This document shows positions 41,910 to 50,630 of a stretch of 64,000 nt of DNA, piece by piece. The stretch is taken from assembly GCA_009927165.1 (NCBI GenBank), contig RFNO01000106.1, forward strand, positions 129,409 through 193,408, in the 5' to 3' direction. Each line of letters opens with the position of its first letter. Within the stretch, counting starts at the first letter, position 1. The notes beneath the pieces were generated by a model. It made no database searches. It worked only from the letters and a program-made list of their open reading frames with translations, and had not been told where the DNA came from. Made by a program: the position numbers and the translations under genes. The DNA is from Pseudomonadota bacterium. GTDB taxonomy: Bacteria > Bdellovibrionota > FAC87 > UBA2466.

Positions 41910-43406
41910 ATGGCGGTAGGCTTAGTCACCCTGACCCTCTTTTCCGTGGTTTTTTTGTATTTTCAGTACAATCCCTTGAAGCATGGTCGCAAGTTCATGT
42001 TTCGCCGGTTTGTTAACTGGTTCCCCATGGGGATGAGTTATGCATTTTTGTATATGGCTCGCTACAACTTGAATGTAACCAAAAATGCTTTAGGTCCCTT
42101 GATGAACAAAGAAAGTTTCGGACTCATTTTTGGAGCCGGAACCATTATCTACGGGCTTTCATTTTTAGTGAACGGTCCTTTAGTTGATAAAATTGGTGGC
42201 AAAAGAGGAATTATCATAGCGACAGTGGGGTCATCCATTGCGAACATTCTCATGGGAGTGATTACTTTTCTCTTGTTGCACAAGAGATGGCCTTTTGATT
42301 TAACGCTCACTTTTGCGCTGCTTTATTCACTCAATATGTTCTTTCAAAGTTATGGGGCCGTTTCCATTATAAAAGTAAAAGCTTACTGGTTTCATGTTCG
42401 GGAGCGAGGTATTTTTGGGGCTATATTTGGCACTCTCATTTCTTTTGGGGTGTATTTCGCTTTTGATTGGGGACAAGCCATTGCGGATGCTGCTGCTTCT
42501 CAAGTGAAAGATCCTACTCCTTTTCAACTCGCTTTTCGTCAGATTTTTGCTTTAGAAGGAAAAACGACCGATGCAACTTGGTTGGTGTTTTTTATCCCAG
42601 CTACCATCTTATTGACTTGGACTTTATTAGACGCGTGGCTGATTAAGGACACTCCTCGTGAAGCTAAGTTTGAAGATTTTGATACTCATGATGCTTCATC
42701 GGGTGAAATGCACGTGGAATACACCATGGTGGAAACCCTGAAGTTAGTATTTAAAAATCCAGTGTTGATGATGATTGCAGTGGTTGAGTTTACCACTGGA
42801 GTTATCCGAAATGGGGTGATGCAGTGGTATTTTATTTTTGCTAAGGAAGTGCCCCAACCGGGAGCGGAAGTGTTTCTTCGGCATTGGGGTCTTTTACTTT
42901 GCATATCGGGAATCGTAGGAGGATTTGCGATTGGTTATGCGTCCGATCACATTTTTCATTCGCGCAGAAGTCCCCCGGTAGCCATTGCGGGAGTCGGAAT
43001 TTTTGTCTTGTCTGTTATTTTGTTCACCACGTTGTACTCCAACCCATTTCTCGTTGGAGTTTGTGCCGTGCTGATTTGTTTGCTTTCGATTTCAATTCAC
43101 TCTTTGATGTCGGGCACTGCAGCTGCTGATTTCGGAGGAAGAAAACTCACAGCAACGGCTTCTGGAATTACGGACGGGTTTGTTTACTTGGGAACGGGCC
43201 TTCAATCCGTATCTTTAGGGTACCTCACCAACCATAGCTGGCGTTATTGGCCTGCTTTTTTGATCCCTTTTGCTCTGCTGAGTATTTATATTGCCGTTCG
43301 AATGTGGGGACATTTACCAGAGGCAACAAAAAAATACTTAGTCAGTGTAGAGAAAGTAAGTCTCGAAAAAATTACTGTCGTCAAAGTAAAAGATATCAAC
43401 AGCTAA
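41910..43406 (+). CDS. MFS transporter of the organophosphate:phosphate antiporter (GlpT/UhpT) type
   Basis: A 498-residue carrier with 12 membrane helices. The N-terminal region FVNWFPMGMSYAFLYMARYNLNVTKNALG is typical of the OPA family, with the Arg-x2-Asn following helix 1. FGLIFGAGTIIYGLSFLVNGPLVDKIGGKRG carries the standard MFS loop. Other landmarks are WFHVRERGIFGAIFGTLISFGVY and LMSGTAAADFGGRK. An insertion of about 40 residues sits in the central loop (AASQVKDPTPF.., ALEGKTTDATW). A glycerol 3-phosphate or hexose phosphate substrate is likely but not determined. AAGGAG precedes the ATG. The stop overlaps the convergent protease gene by four bases. Confidence 0.88.
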   Translation: MAVGLVTLTLFSVVFLYFQYNPLKHGRKFMFRRFVNWFPMGMSYAFLYMARYNLNVTKNALGPLMNKESFGLIFGAGTIIYGLSFLVNGPLVDKIGGKRGIIIATVGSSIANILMGVITFLLLHKRWPFDLTLTFALLYSLNMFFQSYGAVSIIKVKAYWFHVRERGIFGAIFGTLISFGVYFAFDWGQAIADAAASQVKDPTPFQLAFRQIFALEGKTTDATWLVFFIPATILLTWTLLDAWLIKDTPREAKFEDFDTHDASSGEMHVEYTMVETLKLVFKNPVLMMIAVVEFTTGVIRNGVMQWYFIFAKEVPQPGAEVFLRHWGLLLCISGIVGGFAIGYASDHIFHSRRSPPVAIAGVGIFVLSVILFTTLYSNPFLVGVCAVLICLLSISIHSLMSGTAAADFGGRKLTATASGITDGFVYLGTGLQSVSLGYLTNHSWRYWPAFLIPFALLSIYIAVRMWGHLPEATKKYLVSVEKVSLEKITVVKVKDINS

Positions 43407-44314
43407 TCGTTGCAGGTCTTGTCTGAATTGAGCGGTTGAGAGCTGGGCACTTCTTGGGTTGGGTCGTTAGACATTCCAAAAAGTTCAAGATGAATGCTGA
43501 GTCTCGCGATGGCTCGGCTATCGCAAGAAACATCGAAAGGATCTACAGGCCGATTCGATTTCCCATCGGGTTCAGGGTGTTTCAATTTTTGCTCGATTCT
43601 CAAGTATTCGTAACTGGATCCCATCATGGGGCACAGTAAGCGTCCTTTGGCATCAAAAATAGGTCCGCCCGAATCTCCTCCCACAATAGCAGAACCTTGG
43701 GGTGTGGGTGCATGAAAGTGATAAATCTTTCCTGAGCTTTCTTGGATATCTGCTTGAATTCTCTTTCCACCCCCTGGGTTTTCGGGGGCTGGGCTGGATC
43801 GCTTTTGTAAAAAGAATGGAGGATGGTCGAGAGCTGCTTTTCTTTCTTCATTCAGAGGAGCTAAGCGTGCCGGGCGGAGAACCGAATTATTATCGCAAGG
43901 AATTTCAAAAATAAGAGTTGCTGAGTCGCCTGGAACCGAAGGGTTATCTTTCCAAAATCGCGCTTTGTTGCGTGCGTACTCTCTTGGGCGGCACAACTTG
44001 AGTTGACTCTTTTTAATCTCTCCAAAACCAGAAAATTCAATCGCATCAAATGAGGAATCTACACAGTGAGCAGCAGTGAGAAAGGCAACTCTACAAATAG
44101 ATTTGTGTTCTTTTAGCGGGTTTCTGGCAACCAGCGTGCTTTGACAGAGGTGGGTGGAACCATCGTCCGATTTCATAGTGATATCGGTTGCTCCTGAGAA
44201 AGTGACTTGGTCTTGTGGCGGTCGAATCAGTGTTTCAGATGAGTGATTGTGTTCCGCTCTCAGTTGCAAAAAACAGTGTCCTACTAAAATTAAAGTCAGA
44301 ATGTTTAGTTTCAC
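43403..44314 (-). CDS. Secreted trypsin-like serine protease (family S1)
   Basis: A 303-residue exported protein with a signal peptide (cleavage near LRA, residue 20). The catalytic triad is visible: His83 in LTAAHCVD, Asp130 in PGDSATLIFE, Ser215 in VGGDSGGPIF. Extra Cys residues (57, 74, 84, 108, 140 and later) suggest disulfides. The segment after Asp130 is longer than in trypsin and includes an unusual Pro-rich loop (SSPAPENPGGGKRIQ). It is probably secreted or periplasmic. Secreted S1 proteases are common in predatory relatives such as Bdellovibrio, but function here is not shown. Confidence 0.9.
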   Translation of the reverse strand: MKLNILTLILVGHCFLQLRAEHNHSSETLIRPPQDQVTFSGATDITMKSDDGSTHLCQSTLVARNPLKEHKSICRVAFLTAAHCVDSSFDAIEFSGFGEIKKSQLKLCRPREYARNKARFWKDNPSVPGDSATLIFEIPCDNNSVLRPARLAPLNEERKAALDHPPFFLQKRSSPAPENPGGGKRIQADIQESSGKIYHFHAPTPQGSAIVGGDSGGPIFDAKGRLLCPMMGSSYEYLRIEQKLKHPEPDGKSNRPVDPFDVSCDSRAIARLSIHLELFGMSNDPTQEVPSSQPLNSDKTCND

Positions 44315-44347
44315 TGACTGGGCCTCGGTAATTGTCTTATTATTTCA

Positions 44348-44376
44348 GTTGTTTAGATGGTTCTCAACTCTTAAAA
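44348..44376 (+). promoter_or_regulatory. Candidate promoter for the urate-degradation operon
   Basis: TTGTTT (44348-44353) and TAAAAT (44371-44376) are 17 bases apart, 65 bases before the puuD start. The -10 is one base from consensus; the -35 keeps only the TTG. No operator or riboswitch is evident in the leader. Confidence 0.3.
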
Positions 44377-44440
44377 TCCCTCAGCTCAATCTCGTTAAAT
44401 GAGTTAAATCCAGTCGTTGGCGTTGCTTCCTATTAGGCTT

Positions 44441-46033
44441 ATGATTCTCCCCATGCTTGACTCGTTGCGCGATTGGCTCGGCTACTTTTTGCGTTGGGGC
44501 CATCTGATTGCTGGGATCTCCTGGATTGGGAGTTCTTTTTATTTTATTTGGTTGGATAAAGCTCTCACTCCTCCAGAAAAAACCACTGAAGACGTAGAAG
44601 GCGAAGTTTGGATGGTCCACAGCGGGGGTTTTTACCAAGTAGAACGAAGAAAAATCGGTCCCGGTTCAATGCCGCGAACCCTTCATTGGTTTAAGTGGGA
44701 AGCTGCTTTTACTTGGATCACAGGCGTTCTGCTCATGGCTGTGGTTTATTATGCTGGAGGGGGCGCTCTTCTTTTTGATGCGCCTCAAACGTCTGCCAGT
44801 GTTCCTCAAGCAATTGGTTTTTCGCTTTTACTGTTGCCGCTCTCTTGGTTCATCTATGACGGGTTGTGGAATTCTTCGATTGGAAAAAACACCAAAGTCG
44901 CTACGGTTATTTCATTTTTACTCATGGTCGCTTTGGTTTGGGGGCTTTCTCAGTTTTTTGGTGGTCGGGCTGCTTACATGCATGTCGGAGCCGTTTTTGG
45001 CACTCTCATGGTTGCCAATGTTTGGGTAAGAATTTTGCCTGCCCAACAAAAAATGATTGATGCAACAAAAGCTGGAAAAAAGCCTGACTTTACTTTGAGC
45101 GGAAAAGCAAAACTGCGTTCTGTCCACAATAGTTATTTAACTCTTCCGGTCCTGTTTCTCATGTTGAGCAATCACTATCCTATGACTTATGGCAGTGAAA
45201 AAAGCGTTTTGATCCTTCTTCTCTTATTTGTACTAGGGGCGTGTGCTCGGCACTATAAAATCACTAAGGAAAAAGTGGGAATAGTCCCTCCAGCGCTTAT
45301 CGCTTTATCTGTGCTGGGACTTTTTTATTTAACGGTAGAAAAAAACACGGATGAAACTCTTTCCGTTCAAAGTTCAGTTGGTAAAGCGGCGCCTGTTGAT
45401 CTGTCTCAATCAGGTTCGCTCTCTCTACAAGTGCTTTTTACTGGGACTATTTCAGCTCCTAAGAAAATTAAGGTTACTCCTGAGTGCCAATCAGGAAATC
45501 AGGGGGGCTTAATTTCTGAAGAGCTCATCTCTCAAGAAGGTCGCCTGAAAAATGTTTTTCTTTGGATTAGTCAAGGTCTTGAAGGGAAACAGTTTCCGAT
45601 TCCCAATGAAGAAGTAGTGGTGGATCAACGTCAATGTGCGTATCGACCGCATGTGATTGGAGTGAGAGCTGGACAACCGATCACTTTTCTCAATAGTGAT
45701 GCTTTTTTACACAATATCCATACACTCTCAAAACATAACGATAAGTTTAATCTCAGTCTCACTCAGAAAGATCAGAAAGTGACCAGAAAACTCATGAAAC
45801 CTGAAATCATGTTTCGTTCAAAATGTGATCTCCATCCTTGGATGTCAGGATATATCGGAGTAATGGAGCATCCCTATTTCGGAGTAAGTAATGAAAAGGG
45901 TGAAGTGAAGTGGGATCAAATCCCGCCTGGGGTTTACACCCTTTCTGCTTGGCACGAGACTCTAGGAGAAAAACATCAAAAAATAGAAATAAAACCTCAG
46001 ACCCAACATAAAGTGGAGTTTAGTTTTCCTTAG
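44441..46033 (+). CDS. puuD: Membrane-bound urate oxidase (PuuD type) fused to a cupredoxin domain
   Basis: A 530-residue protein. The first 300 residues match PuuD urate hydroxylase: LRWGHLIAGISWIGSSFYFIWLD at the start, MPRTLHWFKWEAAFTWITG, SWFIYDGLWNS and LTLPVLFLMLSNHYP, with about eight to nine membrane helices. Known PuuD proteins then carry a cytochrome c domain. Here there is no CxxCH motif; instead residues about 325-475 form a cupredoxin-like domain with type-1-copper ligands His424, Cys462, His465 and Met468 (DAFLHNIHT and SKCDLHPWMSGYIGV). It is followed by a small Ig-like module (YFGVSNEKGEVKWDQIPPGVY, SAWHETLG). It would oxidise urate to 5-hydroxyisourate and pass electrons through copper. 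ATG at 44453 is an alternative start that begins exactly at the family N-terminus. Confidence 0.85.
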   Translation: MILPMLDSLRDWLGYFLRWGHLIAGISWIGSSFYFIWLDKALTPPEKTTEDVEGEVWMVHSGGFYQVERRKIGPGSMPRTLHWFKWEAAFTWITGVLLMAVVYYAGGGALLFDAPQTSASVPQAIGFSLLLLPLSWFIYDGLWNSSIGKNTKVATVISFLLMVALVWGLSQFFGGRAAYMHVGAVFGTLMVANVWVRILPAQQKMIDATKAGKKPDFTLSGKAKLRSVHNSYLTLPVLFLMLSNHYPMTYGSEKSVLILLLLFVLGACARHYKITKEKVGIVPPALIALSVLGLFYLTVEKNTDETLSVQSSVGKAAPVDLSQSGSLSLQVLFTGTISAPKKIKVTPECQSGNQGGLISEELISQEGRLKNVFLWISQGLEGKQFPIPNEEVVVDQRQCAYRPHVIGVRAGQPITFLNSDAFLHNIHTLSKHNDKFNLSLTQKDQKVTRKLMKPEIMFRSKCDLHPWMSGYIGVMEHPYFGVSNEKGEVKWDQIPPGVYTLSAWHETLGEKHQKIEIKPQTQHKVEFSFP

Positions 46034-46034
46034 T

Positions 46035-47384
46035 ATGAATTTTGCTCTCAAAAGTCAGCGAGTATTATTGCCCAAAAAAGGCCAAAGTCTGGGAGAGTTG
46101 AGCCCAGCTATTGTCTTTATCGAAAGTGGAATCATTCGATCGATTGAGGGACAACTCCCCGCTGAGTATTCGGGCAAGCTGATTGATTTGGGAGAGAAAG
46201 TTCTGATGCCAGGGCTTTGTGATTCTCATGTTCATATGAACGAACCGGGCAGAACTGAGTGGGAAGGTATCGCAACAGCAACCCAAGCAGCTGCTGCTGG
46301 GGGTATTACGACTTTAATTGATATGCCCTTAAACTCCATTCCCCCAACAGTAACCGTAGATGCGCTTCAGCTTAAGCGAAAATCTGCAGAGAAGACTGCT
46401 TATGTGGATTATGGTTTTTGGGGGGGAGTGATTCCCGGAAACGAGAAAGATTTAGAGCCCCTCATTGATGCGGGGATCATGGGTTTTAAAGCATTCATGA
46501 TTGATTCTGGCGTTTCAGAGTTCCCAATGGCCTCAGAAAAAGTTTTGCGGGAAAGCATGCCGGTTTTAGCTAAAAAGGGCGTGCCTTTTCTTGTGCACGC
46601 AGAATTAGAAAGTCCTGTTTCAATAAAGATTGACTCTCATCGAGAATATCATCGCTACTTACAATCTCGGCCCGATCAATGGGAAGTTGAAGCAATTCGT
46701 TTGATGATCCGGTTAGCCCGAGAAACCGGTTGCCGTGTGCATATCGTTCACTTGTCTTCGGCGAAAGCGCTCCAAGATATTCAACAGGCTAAAAAAGAGG
46801 GATTGAAGTTTACTGTGGAAACTTGTCCCCATTATTTGAGCCTTCTTGCGGAAGAGGTGCCTGAAGGGGCCACTCACTTTAAATGTGCTCCCCCCATTCG
46901 AGAACGGAGCAATCAAGAAGCATTATGGCAAGGTCTATCTCAGGGAGTTATCGATTTTATTGTTTCAGATCACTCTCCCTGTACTCCTCAACTTAAAAAC
47001 TTGGAGACCGGGGATTTTGATTCTGCTTGGGGAGGAATTGCTGGCCTCCAATTCAGTTTGTCGGTTATTTGGACTGAAATGACGAAACGACATTTGGCTT
47101 TGCCACTCTTAAGTCATTGGATGGCCGAATCCACTTCTAAATTTCTAAATATTCAAAATAAAACTGGAAGAATTGAAAGTGGCACAGACGCGGATTTAGT
47201 TGTTTTTGATCCCGAAGCTGAGTTTAAACTTAATGTTCGGGATATTTTACATCGTCACCCCGTAACGCCCTATCTCGGAAAAACACTGAAAGGCAAAGTG
47301 GAAAAGACATTTGTTCGTGGCCAGTGTGTATTTGACTCAGGAACATTAAATGGACCTTTAGGAAAAGAAGTGAGGAGAAACTAA
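46035..47384 (+). CDS. allB: Allantoinase
   Basis: A 449-residue cyclic amidohydrolase that opens the ring of allantoin to give allantoate. Metal-binding motif CDSHVHMNEPGRTEWEG is at about residues 63-79, the carboxylated Lys is in GFKAFM, and further His ligands are in FLVHAE and VHIVHLSSA, with the last Asp in VSDHSPC. The SDHSPCTP and ECT-type pattern favour allantoinase over dihydroorotase or hydantoinase. Its ATG follows the puuD stop by one base, and its stop overlaps the next start (TAATG). Position in the operon fits the pathway order. Confidence 0.93.
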   Translation: MNFALKSQRVLLPKKGQSLGELSPAIVFIESGIIRSIEGQLPAEYSGKLIDLGEKVLMPGLCDSHVHMNEPGRTEWEGIATATQAAAAGGITTLIDMPLNSIPPTVTVDALQLKRKSAEKTAYVDYGFWGGVIPGNEKDLEPLIDAGIMGFKAFMIDSGVSEFPMASEKVLRESMPVLAKKGVPFLVHAELESPVSIKIDSHREYHRYLQSRPDQWEVEAIRLMIRLARETGCRVHIVHLSSAKALQDIQQAKKEGLKFTVETCPHYLSLLAEEVPEGATHFKCAPPIRERSNQEALWQGLSQGVIDFIVSDHSPCTPQLKNLETGDFDSAWGGIAGLQFSLSVIWTEMTKRHLALPLLSHWMAESTSKFLNIQNKTGRIESGTDADLVVFDPEAEFKLNVRDILHRHPVTPYLGKTLKGKVEKTFVRGQCVFDSGTLNGPLGKEVRRN

Positions 47385-48424
47385 TGGAAACAAAAATAAA
47401 TGCCCAAAATCCCTTCAATGGATTGATAGATTTGGTTTCAGAGCGAATTGGAGGCAGAGCGCTTCTGACCAATGATGACTTTTTTGCGTCCAAGAATAAT
47501 TTAGTGAAATCTACAGAGCCAGTTTTTATTCCTGGGAAATATACTTCAAAAGGAAAGTGGATGGATGGTTGGGAATCCAGACGGAGACGAACTCCGGGGT
47601 TTGATTGGTGCATCTTAAAGTTGGGCATTCCCGGAAAAATCCAGGGGGTCAACGTGAGTACGATGCACTTCACCGGGAACTATCCTGAGCATTTTTCTTT
47701 AGAAGCAGCTTATTGCCCCAAAGCAGATGCCCCTTCCAATCTGTTGAAGAGCTCTGTCAAGTGGGTCGAGCTGATCGGAAAAACTGCATTAAAAAGTTCA
47801 TGCGATAATTTTTTTTCAGTCTCCAATGAACAATCTTGGACACACGTGCGTTTAAATATCTTCCCAGATGGGGGCGTGGCAAGATTACGACTTTACGGAG
47901 AAGTTACTCCGGATTGGGAAAAACTCAGAAAAACAAAGACTCCTTTCGATCTTTCTGCAATTGCCAATGGAGCAAAAGTCATAACTTGTAATGATAATTT
48001 CTACGGACCCATGAACAACCTGATTTTGCCCGGAAGAGCAGTGAACATGGGAGATGGCTGGGAAACACAAAGAAAGCGAGTTCCAGGACATGATTGGATT
48101 GTCGTAAAACTGGGAACCACTGGGCTGATACGAAAGATTGAAGTAGATACAAATCATTTCAAAGGAAATTACCCTGACACTTGTTCTATTGAAGGATGTG
48201 CTTACCCGGAACGAAATTTAACCCCAGAGCAACTAGCGAAAAAGACTGACCTCAAATGGGTTGAGATACTTCCTCAAACCAAATTGAAGGCCCATTTCCG
48301 CCATTATTTTGATAAAGCGCTTACAGAAGCGGCAAAAAAGAATGGTTTTGATTATGTGCGATTAAACATTTTCCCAGATGGGGGAATAAGTCGCTTGCGA
48401 GTTCATGGGTTGCCATTCAAATGA
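47384..48424 (+). CDS. alc: Allantoicase
   Basis: A 346-residue enzyme that hydrolyses allantoate to (S)-ureidoglycolate and urea. It is made of two related jelly-roll halves: NDDFFASKNNL..WMDGWESRRRRTPGFDWCILKLG..HFTGNYPEHFSLEA in the first and NDNFYGPMNNL..MGDGWETQRKRVPGHDWIVVKLG..HFKGNYPDTCSIEG in the second. Both end in a VRLNIFPDGG(V/I)(A/S)RLR repeat. This double structure is diagnostic of the family. The ATG overlaps the allB stop and the stop overlaps uraD by four bases, so the genes are translationally coupled. Confidence 0.95.
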   Translation: METKINAQNPFNGLIDLVSERIGGRALLTNDDFFASKNNLVKSTEPVFIPGKYTSKGKWMDGWESRRRRTPGFDWCILKLGIPGKIQGVNVSTMHFTGNYPEHFSLEAAYCPKADAPSNLLKSSVKWVELIGKTALKSSCDNFFSVSNEQSWTHVRLNIFPDGGVARLRLYGEVTPDWEKLRKTKTPFDLSAIANGAKVITCNDNFYGPMNNLILPGRAVNMGDGWETQRKRVPGHDWIVVKLGTTGLIRKIEVDTNHFKGNYPDTCSIEGCAYPERNLTPEQLAKKTDLKWVEILPQTKLKAHFRHYFDKALTEAAKKNGFDYVRLNIFPDGGISRLRVHGLPFK

Positions 48425-48936
48425 AAACGTTTTCTTTATCTGAGTTCAACCTGCTTGATAGGCAAGAAGTCCGAAAATCGCTTGTCCATTGTTGCGGTTC
48501 CTCAAGCTGGGTTTCTCAGATGGAAGAGCAACGCCCTTTTGCGAGCATCATGGAAATGCATAAACAGGCATTGCAGATTTGGAGAAAGCTAAACGTTACC
48601 GATTGGAAAGAAGCTTTTGAACACCATCCTAAAATAGGGGATCTGAAAAGTTTGCAGGAGAAGTTTTCTAGCACAAAAGCGTGGGCGGAACAGGAGCAAA
48701 AAGGGAGTGAAGGAGCTTCTTCCACTGTTTTACAGGCACTTGCTTTGGGAAATAAAAACTACGAGAATCGGTTTGGGTATATTTTCATTGTTTGTGCTAC
48801 CGGAAAAAGTGCAGAAGAAATGTTGAGCTTATTGAAACAACGATTAAGCCACGATCCTGAAGTTGAAATCCAAATTGCAGCTCAAGAGCAGGAAAAAATC
48901 ATGATCCTTCGATTGGAGAAACTCATTCATGAATAA
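48421..48936 (+). CDS. uraD: OHCU decarboxylase (2-oxo-4-hydroxy-4-carboxy-5-ureidoimidazoline decarboxylase)
   Basis: A 171-residue enzyme that decarboxylates OHCU to S-allantoin, the third step after urate oxidation. The catalytic His is in FEHHPKIGD, the family signature at about residues 60-68; ENRFGYIFIVCATGKSAEEML is the second conserved block. Length is typical for the single-domain form, with no fused HIU hydrolase. ATGA overlap with alc at the start and an eight-base overlap with the following gene place it firmly in the operon. Confidence 0.92.
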   Translation: MKTFSLSEFNLLDRQEVRKSLVHCCGSSSWVSQMEEQRPFASIMEMHKQALQIWRKLNVTDWKEAFEHHPKIGDLKSLQEKFSSTKAWAEQEQKGSEGASSTVLQALALGNKNYENRFGYIFIVCATGKSAEEMLSLLKQRLSHDPEVEIQIAAQEQEKIMILRLEKLIHE

Positions 48937-49276
48937 ACGAAGTCCAATAACAACCCACGTCTTGGATGTCAGCAGTGGAAGACCAGCAAGCGGCCTACGA
49001 TGTATATTGGAGCGGCAAAACTCTCAAGGAACTTGGGATAAATTGGGGGAATCAAGTACTAATGAAGATGGCAGAATTGAAGATTGGTGGAGCGGCCCAA
49101 TTCAGGGGGGAGTCTATCGGATTGAGTTTTTTACCCAAGCTTATTTTGAAGCTAAAAAGATCTCCACTTTTTACCCTTCAGTGCTAGTTCAGTTTGAAAT
49201 TACGGAACTCAATCAACACTATCATGTCCCTTTGCTTTTGAGCCCGTTTGGATATTCAACTTACCGAGGAAGCTGA
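48929..49276 (+). CDS. uraH: 5-hydroxyisourate hydrolase (transthyretin-like)
   Basis: A 115-residue enzyme that hydrolyses 5-hydroxyisourate to OHCU. The N-terminal motif TTHVLDVSSGRPASGLRCIL and the C-terminal YSTYRGS (the canonical YRGS end) are both complete, and His in QHYHVPLLLSPFGYSTYRGS completes the active site. It is a tetrameric transthyretin-fold protein; no signal peptide is seen, so it should be cytoplasmic, although the PuuD catalytic side may also face the cytoplasm. Starts within uraD and ends four bases before the next chosen start. Confidence 0.94.
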   Translation: MNKRSPITTHVLDVSSGRPASGLRCILERQNSQGTWDKLGESSTNEDGRIEDWWSGPIQGGVYRIEFFTQAYFEAKKISTFYPSVLVQFEITELNQHYHVPLLLSPFGYSTYRGS

Positions 49277-49280
49277 AACT

Positions 49281-50630
49281 ATGAAAACTTCGTTTACTCA
49301 AGAACTGATCCAATCAACTTTAAAAAACTTAACTGAGGCCAATCTTAAACATGCCCACTGTTATCCGGGAGGGTCTCACGATCGCCAGCCCGTCCATACG
49401 GTTTATGGGGGCGCCCAAATCTTCTCCAGTGATACTGCCAAAAAGATGAGCGGAGTCGCTTTGAGGACGTTAAAAGAATACGCCCCTGATGCCCTTATGT
49501 TGAGACAAGCTTTGGGAGAGGAACAGGGAAATCCAGAGCTGTGGAACACAATTTACCAACGGATTGTGAAAAAATTGGAAGACGAAGCAGTCGAGGATTT
49601 TAGAATCGACTATGAAGATGGGTATGGTACACGACCTGATTCCGAAGAAGACGGCCATGCTGAAAGCGGCGCTAAAGAAGTAGCCAAGGGTATGAACCAG
49701 AGCTCGTTGCCTCCTTTTATTGGGATCCGTATCAAACCGTTCTCTGAGGAATGTCACCGGCGAAGTATTCGAACGTTAGACATTTTCGTTTCCACGCTAT
49801 TAAGTGAAACATCTGGAGAATTGCCTTCCCACTTTGTCGTCACTTTGCCCAAAGTAACCCATCCGGAGCAGTGTGCTGCTCTAGTTGAGCTATTTGAAGC
49901 ATTGGAAAAAAAGCATCGATTAGAGCCCGGGAGTTTGAAGTACGAATTCATGGTGGAAACAACGCAAGCTATTTTGAATGTTGAAGGTCAGTCACCCTTA
50001 AGAAGTTTTGTGGAAGCTGGGAAGGGCCGGTGTGTTGGCGCTCACTTTGGAACTTATGATTACACTGCTGGGTGTGGGATTACCGCTCATTATCAGACCA
50101 TGGTGAATCCGGTTTGTGACTTTGCAAAACATGTCATGCAAGTGTCTCTCATGGGATTACCCATTCTTCTGTCCGATGGGGCTACGAATGTGATGCCTGT
50201 CGGACCTCATCGCGCCCAAGAGGGAGGGGTCCTTACTGCCAGTCAATTAAAAGAGAACCGAGCTGTGGTGCATCGGGCCTGGAAATTAAGTTATGATCAT
50301 ATCCGCCATTCTCTTGCCACAGGCTTTTACCAGGGATGGGATCTTCATCCAGCTCAGCTTCCTATTCGTTATGCTGCTACTTATGCCTTCTTCTTAGAGT
50401 CCTTGGGATCAGCGTCCGATCGTTTGAAAGGCTTTGTAGAAAAAGCAGCTAAAGCAACTCTGTTAGGAGATGTCTTTGATGACGCTGCGACTGGTCAGGG
50501 ATTGCTGAATTTCTTTTTGAGAGGGCTCAGTTGTGGAGCTATTACTTCGGAGGAAGCTCTCAACACAGGATTAACTTTGAAAGAAATTCAAAGTCGATCG
50601 TTTATGAAAATTGTAAAAGGTAGAAGTTAA
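49281..50630 (+). CDS. CitE/HpcH-like (DUF6986-type) TIM-barrel lyase or synthase, last gene of the urate operon
   Basis: A 449-residue soluble protein, start chosen at 49281 because GAGGAAG lies eight bases before it. The fold is that of the CitE/malate-synthase superfamily: DFRIDYEDGYGTRP, IGIRIKPFSEE with an Arg, FVVTLPKVTHPEQ, a Glu in MVETTQAIL and an Asp in HFGTYDYTAG, which are placed like the two magnesium ligands of that superfamily. The closest pattern I recall is the DUF6986 family found in actinobacterial purine-catabolism clusters. It is not a standard malate synthase. In this operon it could condense glyoxylate with an acyl-CoA or act on ureidoglycolate; both are inference. It overlaps the convergent xdhC by four bases. 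Confidence 0.7.
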   Translation: MKTSFTQELIQSTLKNLTEANLKHAHCYPGGSHDRQPVHTVYGGAQIFSSDTAKKMSGVALRTLKEYAPDALMLRQALGEEQGNPELWNTIYQRIVKKLEDEAVEDFRIDYEDGYGTRPDSEEDGHAESGAKEVAKGMNQSSLPPFIGIRIKPFSEECHRRSIRTLDIFVSTLLSETSGELPSHFVVTLPKVTHPEQCAALVELFEALEKKHRLEPGSLKYEFMVETTQAILNVEGQSPLRSFVEAGKGRCVGAHFGTYDYTAGCGITAHYQTMVNPVCDFAKHVMQVSLMGLPILLSDGATNVMPVGPHRAQEGGVLTASQLKENRAVVHRAWKLSYDHIRHSLATGFYQGWDLHPAQLPIRYAATYAFFLESLGSASDRLKGFVEKAAKATLLGDVFDDAATGQGLLNFFLRGLSCGAITSEEALNTGLTLKEIQSRSFMKIVKGRS

